A DNA stretch of 55,676 nt. Source: Bacteroidota bacterium (GTDB lineage Bacteria > Bacteroidota > Bacteroidia > Chitinophagales > Chitinophagaceae). Position numbers and translations under genes: made by a program. How positions within the stretch are numbered: position 1 is the first letter of the stretch; each line of letters begins with the position of its first letter. Below, piece after piece: positions 40,143 through 47,963 of this stretch. The stretch is taken from the NCBI GenBank assembly GCA_026391455.1, contig JAPLEH010000063.1:1-55676 (forward strand). The letters run 5' to 3'. The notes under the pieces are model-generated. The model was not told the origin of the DNA, searched no databases, and worked only from the letters and a program-made list of their open reading frames with translations.

Positions 40143-41003
40143 GTGTGCCCGGATGATCTTTTTGGGGCTGGTATTTTTCTACTCAGCATTCTTCAGGCAG
40201 ACAATAAAAATTATTGCCCGTTTTTTATTCCACAGGTACGTGAAGACAGTCTATTGTCGTTTGAATTTATTACGCAGCGTCCATTGATTAATACGACTTA
40301 CCTGACAGATATAATTCTAGCCAAAAATTTTTCCAAAACCATACCTGTATTGAAGGAAAATCTACTTAACCAGTTCGGAGTACAGGGCGAATCACTTTCC
40401 CTTTGGCTGAAACCGGAAAATTTCATAGCCTTTGCTGAAAAAACTGCTGATGGCATTGAAGATCCAGAGAAAAAAAAGATACTCAGGCAGGCACTGGATA
40501 GAGATGTGTTTGTACTCCGTACCTTATGGAAAATTGAGCAGGAAAAAGCTTACTACCAGGTGCCGCTGAAGGAGATCAGTCAATTGATGCGTTCAGATCC
40601 CAATGACTTCAGCCAGATGAAATTCAAACAATCTAACAAGGTAATCGTACACAGTCCTGAACAGACAGCGATAAATCCAGCCGATGGTGATTTTGGTGTT
40701 TTTATGTCAAGTTATGGTATGAATGCAATTTACTGCAGGGTTGTAGGAGATGATGAGTTGCAGGTAGCAGGACTGGGAATAACCAAATTAATTTACGATA
40801 GTTATGCGCAACCGGCTTCTGTTAATCAGGTTACTGAAAACATCATCGCCTATATATTCAGTAACGGAGAGGAGGTGATCAACTGGCTCAAGAATAATTA
40901 CCGTGCCCCGGACAATGTCACCTTGAAAAACATACTGGCGGTCTGGGTGATGGATGCCACTCAGGTTTGTATCATGGATGGATTACTGATGCCGGAAAGC
41001 TGA
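40143..41003 (+). CDS. LanC-like protein, second part plus unknown C-terminal domain
   Basis: Open in the same frame as the preceding LanC-like part from 40080 on. The first available start is the GTG at 40143, giving 286 residues. The sequence right after the TAA (YAVSIAETLTAAIG) and DDLFGAGIFLLSIL look like the last helix pair and Gly turn of the LanC barrel, which shows that the two parts belong together. The remaining 240 or so residues are not recognised; the last 60 might form a small winged-helix-like unit, but this is a guess. Translation from the GTG would give a fragment without a complete barrel, so the locus is best read as one interrupted gene. Confidence 0.65.
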   Translation: MCPDDLFGAGIFLLSILQADNKNYCPFFIPQVREDSLLSFEFITQRPLINTTYLTDIILAKNFSKTIPVLKENLLNQFGVQGESLSLWLKPENFIAFAEKTADGIEDPEKKKILRQALDRDVFVLRTLWKIEQEKAYYQVPLKEISQLMRSDPNDFSQMKFKQSNKVIVHSPEQTAINPADGDFGVFMSSYGMNAIYCRVVGDDELQVAGLGITKLIYDSYAQPASVNQVTENIIAYIFSNGEEVINWLKNNYRAPDNVTLKNILAVWVMDATQVCIMDGLLMPES

Positions 41004-41033
41004 AGATTACTTTCAATTTAAAATAATCATTGA

Positions 41034-41741
41034 ATGAATCTGATTACCTTCCCTTTTGCAGGAGGAAATAAATTTTCTTACAATGTATTCAGAAAATACA
41101 TAACAGACAACTTCAATCTTATTCAGTTGGAGTATGGTGGACGGAATACAAGAATCCGGGAAGGATTAGCCTTAACGATGGAAGCTGTTGTGAAGGATCT
41201 GAAAAAATTTGTGCTGCCATATATCAACAAGCCCTATGCCTTTTACGGCCACAGCATGGGGTCTGTGGCTGCATATTTAATGATACATGAGCTTATCAAA
41301 AGCAAGCTTCCTCTTCCCGTTTACCTATTTGTATCCGGTCGTGGTGGTCCGTGTGTAGCCCCCAAACCCCCGATCCGCTATCTTCTTTCAAGAGAAAAAT
41401 TTATTGATGAACTCCGCGTGCTTGGTGGAAGCCCTGATGAGTTATTATATGATAAGGAGGTGATGGATTTTTTCGAACCCATACTTCGCGCCGATTTTGA
41501 AGCGATAGAAACCTATAAGTATGTGGAGACTCCAGCATTTCCGGTGCCTGTGACAGCCATTGCCGGTACAGACGAGGATATTTCAGATGATGAATTGAAA
41601 CAATGGGGTAAGACCACCATTCTGCCACTAAAAACTGTAAGAATTCAAGGTGCACATTTTTTTATTTTTGAAAAACCTTATGAACTTACTGAACTGATCC
41701 GCAGCACGCTCCTGACTATTCACCACGATAAGAAGAGTTAA
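41034..41741 (+). CDS. Type II (editing) thioesterase
   Basis: 235 residues, the usual length of GrsT/SrfD-type thioesterases. It begins with the family opening ITFPFAGGNKFSY and has the nucleophile elbow YGHSMGSVAAY (GxSxG, Ser near residue 82), the acid region AGTDEDIS near 180 and the catalytic His in IQGAHFFIFE near 205. It removes stalled or wrong acyl groups from carrier domains. Its presence beside NRPS genes supports an active assembly line. It starts 31 bases after the LanC-like part and is followed 22 bases later by a PPTase, all on the plus strand, in a probable operon that converges on the large NRPS operon. Confidence 0.9.
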   Translation: MNLITFPFAGGNKFSYNVFRKYITDNFNLIQLEYGGRNTRIREGLALTMEAVVKDLKKFVLPYINKPYAFYGHSMGSVAAYLMIHELIKSKLPLPVYLFVSGRGGPCVAPKPPIRYLLSREKFIDELRVLGGSPDELLYDKEVMDFFEPILRADFEAIETYKYVETPAFPVPVTAIAGTDEDISDDELKQWGKTTILPLKTVRIQGAHFFIFEKPYELTELIRSTLLTIHHDKKS

Positions 41742-41762
41742 CCAGAAAATACACTCCGGATT

Positions 41763-42394
41763 ATGCACCTCAATGTTTATTACTGCAGGCTTCACCAACT
41801 CGAAAGAAAAAGATTCGAGTGTCTGCTCTTTGCATTGCCGGAAAATACCCGGAAAAAAATTCTTGCATTCAGAAGATGGGAAGATGCCCATGCCACGCTT
41901 ATTGGCCTGCATTTACTACACAAAGCCTTTTAAATCTGAATCTCAAAATCAGGTTAGACGACATAATTTATACTAAAGAAGGAAGACCAGGTATACTGTC
42001 AGTGGTTGATTTTAACATCAGTCATTCACACCAACTGGTCGTTTGCGCAGTTTCCATCTTTTCAAAAGTTGGCATAGACGTAGAACACCATCATCAAACC
42101 AGCATTGATGAATACCTTTCCTTTTTCCCTCTTGATATCCAAGATCTGATCACCGCCAGTAATACACCTGCATCATTATTTTACAGGTACTGGAAAATAT
42201 GGGAAGCTGTTTTGAAAGCAGATGGTGGCGGACTGTCTGCCGGGGAAAAGGTTAAACTGAAAAATCATAAGATTGCTACCTTAAATGAAAAAGAATGGTT
42301 TTATTTTCAAGTGAACATTTTACCGGACTATACCTGTCACGTGACTGCAAAATATGACAATATCAGTATCCGCGCAAATGAAGTGGTGATCTGA
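41763..42394 (+). pseudogene. 4'-phosphopantetheinyl transferase broken by a frameshift
   Basis: An ATG at 41763 opens a frame of 56 residues typical of the PPTase N-terminus (ILAFRRWEDAHATLIGLHLL) that stops at TAA 41931-41933. The rest of the enzyme is in another frame from about 41930 to 42394: RLDDIIYTKEGRPG, VDFNISHSHQLVVCAV, GIDVE with the metal-binding acids, WEAVLKADGGGLSAG. Restoring one base in the T run at 41928-41931 would give a normal PPTase of about 211 residues. A frame starting at 41819 covers the second part but replaces the true N-terminus with unrelated sequence. It would activate the local NRPSs; the intact homologue at 14645-15418 may do so instead. Confidence 0.82.
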
Positions 42395-42423
42395 CAAATC
42401 CTTAACCCGGGGAAAAGCGACGT

Positions 42424-43905
42424 TTATTTCATACATTCAAAACGGTAACCGGCTTTATCCAGGTTTTTCCAAACCTGATGTGTAGTTGGTTTTGGGGAGA
42501 TTTCAAAAAAGATTGCAGTATGGCCTGCCGTTTCGCAATACATTGCCTTTGCTTTGAAATTAAGTGTAATTGGAATCTGCTGCATATAGTCCAGCATTTT
42601 TACACTGCCGGAAAAACAGGTTTCTTCTTTTGAGGTCTTCTCCATTGCTTTAACCTGTACAGTTGTTGTAACGACTTTGGATGCAGGTATACTTCTTCTC
42701 CGTATGTTATCTTCTATGAGACCGTTGTAATAAGAAAAAAGATATTTCCTGATTAAGGCCGTGTCGAGTTGTTGTTTTCCTTCCACCCACCAGAGAAACA
42801 CATAAGACCAATATTCTTCACTTGCGCTGTTTCCCCAACCTGGAGCAAATCTCACATCTTCCACTCCCTTATATGGAATCTGAGGTGCGAACTGAATTGG
42901 TATGGGAAAACGCTCAATGGTCCAGCCTGCTGGCATAGAAAAATCATAAGGAGGCATCCATGTAACCGGGTCGAATATACCTAATGCCTTTTTTATCCAA
43001 TGAATACATTCTGTTTCATCAACCACGGAAAATGAATTTGGGTTCCTGACCCCGGTGGTACGCACACCTTGTTTACCCAGAACGAACTCTGCTTCTTTAT
43101 TGCCTGAAATCAGGAGACGTTTGATCATTTCAGATCCGGCCGGAAGGTATGTATCAAAATAACTGTTTCTGCGGTTATTCAGATACCAATTAATATCCCC
43201 CTCGTAGTAAAGCCGCACTGGGATGTTACGCAATTGTATTTCATTGCCGGGTTTGTCTTCATCCACCCGAAACGGGGTGAGTGCCCGGTATCGGTCCGTG
43301 TTTGTGTTTATTGGCCCGATCTCCTTTGTAAATTTATTCAGTATAAACTTTGCATCCTCCACTTCTCCCGGATAGAAGTTCTTTTTTAATTGTTCTTCAC
43401 ATCTGTTCCAAAGTACGAAAAGATCCACCGGGGTATCGATAGCAAAAACAGCGCCTGGCTTTACAGGATATTTCACCGGATCTTCCACTGAATATTCCGT
43501 ATACCGCAACGCAATATTTCCTGCAAATTCAAATCCACAGATAGCATACTTTGGTTTATCTGCTCCGAAATTTGTTTGAATATGATTAAGCACCCTGCTG
43601 ATCCTTGCTGTAACCAGGTCATCGGCATAGATACTTTGTCCTAATGAAAGATAAACCGTAAGCAGGCCATTTACTGCAGCCACGTTATGTAATTTTGTTT
43701 CCGGCATTATTCTTTCGGGCGGCATAAAACTTGTCATGACCAATATAACACCATTGATTTTGCCAAAGGAAGGTCTTACTGCGAGGTAGTAATCATTGAG
43801 ACTGTCAGCCTGGTTAAAGACAATTCTTTCTGAATTCTGAGCAAAAGTCCCACAACTGCAAAATAATATTACAATACATACCAGGATATTCTTTCTCATT
43901 TTCAT
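42424..43905 (-). CDS. Secreted alpha/beta-hydrolase-like protein lacking a Ser nucleophile
   Basis: About 493 residues from the ATG at 43905 (or 43899). The open frame extends to a TTG at 43941 that overlaps the upstream stop and is less likely. The N-terminus is a signal peptide (MRKNILVCIVILFCSCGTFA) with a possible lipobox-like Cys. The middle part resembles an alpha/beta-hydrolase core, but the elbow reads ICGFEFAGNIALRY: Glu stands where the nucleophile Ser of GxSxG would be. The last 120 residues are not recognised. It is the final gene of the long minus-strand biosynthetic operon, so it may bind or modify the exported product, or serve in uptake or resistance. Function unknown. Confidence 0.6.
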   Translation of the reverse strand: MKMRKNILVCIVILFCSCGTFAQNSERIVFNQADSLNDYYLAVRPSFGKINGVILVMTSFMPPERIMPETKLHNVAAVNGLLTVYLSLGQSIYADDLVTARISRVLNHIQTNFGADKPKYAICGFEFAGNIALRYTEYSVEDPVKYPVKPGAVFAIDTPVDLFVLWNRCEEQLKKNFYPGEVEDAKFILNKFTKEIGPINTNTDRYRALTPFRVDEDKPGNEIQLRNIPVRLYYEGDINWYLNNRRNSYFDTYLPAGSEMIKRLLISGNKEAEFVLGKQGVRTTGVRNPNSFSVVDETECIHWIKKALGIFDPVTWMPPYDFSMPAGWTIERFPIPIQFAPQIPYKGVEDVRFAPGWGNSASEEYWSYVFLWWVEGKQQLDTALIRKYLFSYYNGLIEDNIRRRSIPASKVVTTTVQVKAMEKTSKEETCFSGSVKMLDYMQQIPITLNFKAKAMYCETAGHTAIFFEISPKPTTHQVWKNLDKAGYRFECMK

Positions 43906-43937
43906 ACTATTTATTTGCGGTAATACATACCAATGTT

Positions 43938-45539
43938 TCAATATTCAATTATACGTTCACCGAACAATCGTTCTGCCTGTATATCACCTGAAAAGCAATA
44001 TTCAAGTGTTTTATCAGATTCAATAATCGGCCGCGACTGATCAGTATATTTTATTGAACTGATAAATTTCAGCCAGGGTTCCATACCCATCGCATATACA
44101 AAAACATGCCGGGGATGAAAAACATTGATCAGTGCCCTTGATTGGTCAAAGTTACACCCTGCGAGCCTTCTTGATTGATCTTTTTCTCTTTCAAGTGTTT
44201 TTGGCATCAGCGGGCCGTATAACCAAGACAGAGGTGCCCCGTCACATTCCATGCCAAGAAAAAGAATATCAATAACACCCACCATGGGTTGAATCCTTTC
44301 ATAAACCGTCGGCTCAACATTACATGAATCAGCAGCAAACAGCACTTTATACCCGTTATTCTTAAATCTGACGAGATGGCAAATTTTGGAGCGTATATCG
44401 ATATCTGCGTGCTCACCCAGAAAAGGGATTCCTGTTATACTGCAATCACTGTGATCTAATATTTCAAACTCGCCAAGTTCGATCACGCTTTCGAAACCAA
44501 TCATCCTGAACATCAGTTTCAGATCGGGGTCCTGCAAGCTTCCTCCGCTGCTTTTGGGTACGACCAAATGACGGATTTTTCTTCGGATCCTTAAGAGTGT
44601 TTCAAATAAAATATGGTCCTGGTGATTATGTGTGAATAAAACAAAATCGATGGTTTCCGGGAGATCCTCAAATGTATAGCGGGAAATATCTGATTCATAC
44701 CCATAGCTGATAACAGGATCAACCAGAACCGCGGTGTTCTTTGTTTCCACAAGGATGCAGGCATGACCAAAATATCTTGTTAATACACCATTACCCTTGT
44801 ATTTATTATACACCGGTGGCACTTTCTCTGTAAAAAAAGTGCTGAACAGCGCTTCCTGGCCGGGTTGAATATCCAGTAGCTTTATTATATTTTCCCATCG
44901 ATCCGGCTTACTTAATAATGCAAAAAAATCATTGATACGGCTATCTTTAAAAAGAAGGTTCAACCGGAGCGTTTTGCTATCCGGCAATCTGGGTGTGCTC
45001 AGTACAAATGACCTTGAATCATCATCATTGATCAAGAAAAGATTGCAACTCTGCAATTGTTCATTATAATAAATGCTGTTATATAAAAGCGGTTCAAAAA
45101 ACCTGTACGATGCATTATTATTCAGATCATAAAACAACTCTACATATCCACGCAACTCAGCCGGGACTTTAGGATAGAGGGAGGCAAGGCTGTAGCCACT
45201 TGCCTCTCTGGCAAGCAGTTCGTTCAGCCGGTTGATTGCATCGCATAATTTTAATAATTCGCCGCATCGCTCCTGGGTCTGATCACGCAGTTTTGTAATT
45301 TCATCAACCCGCTGTCCATTATAGTCAATAAACGGCCCCCCAAGCATTTTGGGATTTTTCACGGCTTCAGCATGCAATTGGGGGTTCTGAATGTAAGAAT
45401 TCATTATCCTCAGATGCCTTTCCTTTATATTTAATGCTGCAGTAGCTGGTGAAACCAGATGTGTCCAGGCATACCAACAATCCACAAGGGGTTCCAGCAC
45501 CAGATTCTGTCTGAGGTATACCAGATCTTCTTTATTCAT
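43938..45539 (-). CDS. CmlA-type diiron beta-hydroxylase (metallo-beta-lactamase fold)
   Basis: About 533 residues from the ATG at 45539, matching the CmlA length of about 530; the open frame extends to a GTG at 45593. The N-terminal domain (1-230) has the family pattern LVLEPLVDCWYAWTHLVSPAT and NPKMLGGPFIDYNGQRVDEI. The C-terminal domain has a metallo-beta-lactamase fold with HNHQDH at residues 304-309 (HxHxDH), then GEHADID and AADSCNVEP. In this family the metals are a diiron centre that hydroxylates the beta-carbon of an amino acid while it is bound to an NRPS carrier domain (CmlA, FrsH). It sits between the outer-membrane barrel and the hydrolase-like gene. Which local carrier domain it serves cannot be read. 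Confidence 0.85.
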   Translation of the reverse strand: MNKEDLVYLRQNLVLEPLVDCWYAWTHLVSPATAALNIKERHLRIMNSYIQNPQLHAEAVKNPKMLGGPFIDYNGQRVDEITKLRDQTQERCGELLKLCDAINRLNELLAREASGYSLASLYPKVPAELRGYVELFYDLNNNASYRFFEPLLYNSIYYNEQLQSCNLFLINDDDSRSFVLSTPRLPDSKTLRLNLLFKDSRINDFFALLSKPDRWENIIKLLDIQPGQEALFSTFFTEKVPPVYNKYKGNGVLTRYFGHACILVETKNTAVLVDPVISYGYESDISRYTFEDLPETIDFVLFTHNHQDHILFETLLRIRRKIRHLVVPKSSGGSLQDPDLKLMFRMIGFESVIELGEFEILDHSDCSITGIPFLGEHADIDIRSKICHLVRFKNNGYKVLFAADSCNVEPTVYERIQPMVGVIDILFLGMECDGAPLSWLYGPLMPKTLEREKDQSRRLAGCNFDQSRALINVFHPRHVFVYAMGMEPWLKFISSIKYTDQSRPIIESDKTLEYCFSGDIQAERLFGERIIEY

Positions 45540-45619
45540 ATTCAGAAAACTGTTTATAAACTGCTTAATAGATCTTCGTCCTTTATTCAGCACCCGATCC
45601 TATTTCAACCAGTATTCTA

Positions 45620-47950
45620 TTACCTGTATCTGTCTGCATTATCATCCACATTCCTATTTCTGTAAGCTGACTTACTGAATTCTCCAAAGAAATACCTGAT
45701 GTTGACAGAAATCTCCCGGATGTCCTCAAAATACCTGCCATCAGTAAAAACCGACCCGTTAATAAATTGCTGCCTTGAATTGAGTGTTCTGAAAATGTCA
45801 TTAAAATTAAGGGTGCAATTGAGGCTTTTGAAGAAAGTTTTAGAGAAGCCAATATCCACTGCACTCAGCGGGGCCCGTTCGTACAAACCTGTAAACCTTT
45901 TAGTGACAAACCATGCTGAAAGGAGGATTTTATAATCATTCTTAAGGCTGAACTGATTTCCGGAATATCCATACAGGCTGGGTTTCGATGTATTAAGGAT
46001 AGCATCAGCATCCCGGATATAACCGATATTGCCGATTAATACGTTAGTTGAGTTCCAGGTCTTGTATCTGACCGGGACGGTGAGATTCAGATTAAATCCA
46101 TATTCCCTTTCATAGTTCTTATCGATAATTGTGAGCAGTTTTTGAGAACTGTTGTATTGTGTACTTAAATAAGGTGTGTTGCGGAGTGAATAATAAAACA
46201 AACGAATGAATTTATCCTTAACCCGTAAATTGATTGAGATATCATCAATAAGTGCAGGTTGAAGATTAATATTTCTTGAAAAAACAGTAAAGGGATTCAG
46301 GTACACGGAGATTTGGGTGAGGTTTGAAAAATTGGGACGTTTAATACTCCGTGCGTAATTGAAAGTAAGATTTTTATTGCTGTCTAATGTAATGTCGAGG
46401 GATAACCTTGGGAAAAGGTAAGAATTATTTCTGGTAACGAGCAGTGGTTTATTCTCAAATCCACCTTGCACGTTATTCTGCTCAAACCGCAAACCCAATG
46501 AATAGCCAAGTTTGGGTGTATGTCCTGAAAGCTGTGCAAATGCCGCGTATGTATTCTCCTTATAATTATATTTTGAATTGGTACGGACTGGTGCAATCAA
46601 ATCGTCCACCAAGGATAATGCTCTAGCTTTTGCTGTGGCATAGCTCAGCCCCGATTCCAGTTTTATATTTTCTTTGAGGCTTTTTTCGTAATCCATCCTT
46701 CCGGAGAATGCGTGTACACGGTACTGCTGGTCACTGATAAGTCCATAGACACTTCCGGTATTATTAAAATCATTATAAACGTCTGTATAAAGGTTGTCTA
46801 CAAAATCAGAATATTGCGCTCCGGCAAAAATGAGCGCTTTTGATTTTTGCAGCCGTTTGCTGTAGTTGGCAGTTGCACTGGAATAAAAACGTCGTTTTTT
46901 ATTATCTGTAACAGTACCCACTTCAGTGTTCGAACTGCCATCAAAAAAAGTTGTAGTGGCCACATTCGGATAGGTAGTCACATTTCTTCTTGTGTTAGCT
47001 GTTAATGAAAAATAATCTTCTGTATTTATCTGATAGAAAAACCCTGTTCCTATTGTTATCTGGGGGCTTTTCTCCACAGAAAGAATGGAGTAACCGGACC
47101 TAAGAGCTCCGTTGTTTATATTGAAATCATAACTGTTGCTTTCCCAAACCTTCAACTGGTTGTATTCTGCATTTGCTTTCCATTCTACTTTCTTCTTTTT
47201 AAAACTCATATTGATCCGTGCGTAATTATTATAACGCCGCTTAAAGGAAAATGTCTGGGAAATATCCACCCGGTATCCCTCCCGCTTACTTACTTTTTTG
47301 GTAATCAGGATAACCACCCTGCCTTCGGCTTCATATTTTGCAGAAGGGTTATTGATGATTTCGATGGATTTAATATCTTTAACTGTGAGAGAGTTGATAT
47401 CATTAATGGAAGCTCGCTGATTACCGATATAAAGCAAAGCATCACTTTTCCCTACAACATTTATAGTCTGACGATCGCCGGATACCTGGATTCCGGGTAA
47501 TTTAGCCAGCAGATCAATGGTACTTGGCACTTCCGAAAGAATCGTGTTTTCAATAGCCATGTTGATGTTTCCATCCCTGATAGTGAAGATGCGCTGTGCA
47601 CCGGATACCGTGACTTCTTTAAGTGTAATCGATTTTTCGGGCAATACAATGGTGACTGCAGTATCCCTGTTCATCGTAATTGATTGAAATACAGGCATCC
47701 GCTCGACCGAACTTATTCTCAGGATATACGTCCCTTTTACTATGGTCGCAAGTGTGAATTTCCCATTGTTGATAAATGTGGATTTTACAACCGAAGAATC
47801 GGCAGGATTGAGAAGAAATGCATCTCCTGCAGCCACTTTATTTTTAATGTGATCCACTACTTCACCATTGAGTGTAAAAGTTGTGGAAAGCTGTCCAGGA
47901 GCCAGATAAGAAACAAAAAGGCACCATGCGCAAAGGATACTTCTCTTCAT
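45620..47950 (-). CDS. Outer-membrane beta-barrel protein (TonB-receptor-like)
   Basis: 776 residues. Signal peptide (MKRSILCAWCLFVSYLAPGQ), then a carboxypeptidase-regulatory-like Ig domain (about 25-115; TLNGEVVDHIKNKVAAGDA, VKGTYILRIS), a plug-like domain (about 125-215; LKEVTVSGAQ, LLAKLPGIQVSG, IKSIEIINNPSAKYEAEG) and an outer-membrane barrel of about 550 residues ending in NIRYFFGEF and a charged tail. It resembles the outer-membrane beta-barrel family common in Bacteroidota rather than a SusC protein, and no SusD partner is present. It lies 13 bases from the aminotransferase, within the operon, and could move the product or its metal complex across the outer membrane. An unrelated transport role cannot be excluded. 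Confidence 0.85.
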   Translation of the reverse strand: MKRSILCAWCLFVSYLAPGQLSTTFTLNGEVVDHIKNKVAAGDAFLLNPADSSVVKSTFINNGKFTLATIVKGTYILRISSVERMPVFQSITMNRDTAVTIVLPEKSITLKEVTVSGAQRIFTIRDGNINMAIENTILSEVPSTIDLLAKLPGIQVSGDRQTINVVGKSDALLYIGNQRASINDINSLTVKDIKSIEIINNPSAKYEAEGRVVILITKKVSKREGYRVDISQTFSFKRRYNNYARINMSFKKKKVEWKANAEYNQLKVWESNSYDFNINNGALRSGYSILSVEKSPQITIGTGFFYQINTEDYFSLTANTRRNVTTYPNVATTTFFDGSSNTEVGTVTDNKKRRFYSSATANYSKRLQKSKALIFAGAQYSDFVDNLYTDVYNDFNNTGSVYGLISDQQYRVHAFSGRMDYEKSLKENIKLESGLSYATAKARALSLVDDLIAPVRTNSKYNYKENTYAAFAQLSGHTPKLGYSLGLRFEQNNVQGGFENKPLLVTRNNSYLFPRLSLDITLDSNKNLTFNYARSIKRPNFSNLTQISVYLNPFTVFSRNINLQPALIDDISINLRVKDKFIRLFYYSLRNTPYLSTQYNSSQKLLTIIDKNYEREYGFNLNLTVPVRYKTWNSTNVLIGNIGYIRDADAILNTSKPSLYGYSGNQFSLKNDYKILLSAWFVTKRFTGLYERAPLSAVDIGFSKTFFKSLNCTLNFNDIFRTLNSRQQFINGSVFTDGRYFEDIREISVNIRYFFGEFSKSAYRNRNVDDNADRYR

Positions 47951-47963
47951 CTGCAGTTTTTTA

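Noticed and set aside
39108-41003. Lanthipeptide (class I) biosynthetic cluster
   Set aside because: There is a LanC-like protein but no dehydratase, no convincing precursor peptide and no zinc ligands, so a lanthipeptide pathway is not supported.
41920-41935. Programmed -1 ribosomal frameshift in the PPTase
   Set aside because: A TTTTAAA stretch is present, but codon boundaries in the upstream frame (GCC TTT TAA) do not fit the X-XXY-YYZ rule, so a plain deletion or sequencing indel is more likely.
43938-45539. Beta-lactam resistance metallo-beta-lactamase
   Set aside because: The N-terminal 230-residue domain and total length match the CmlA hydroxylase family, there is no signal peptide, and the operon is biosynthetic.
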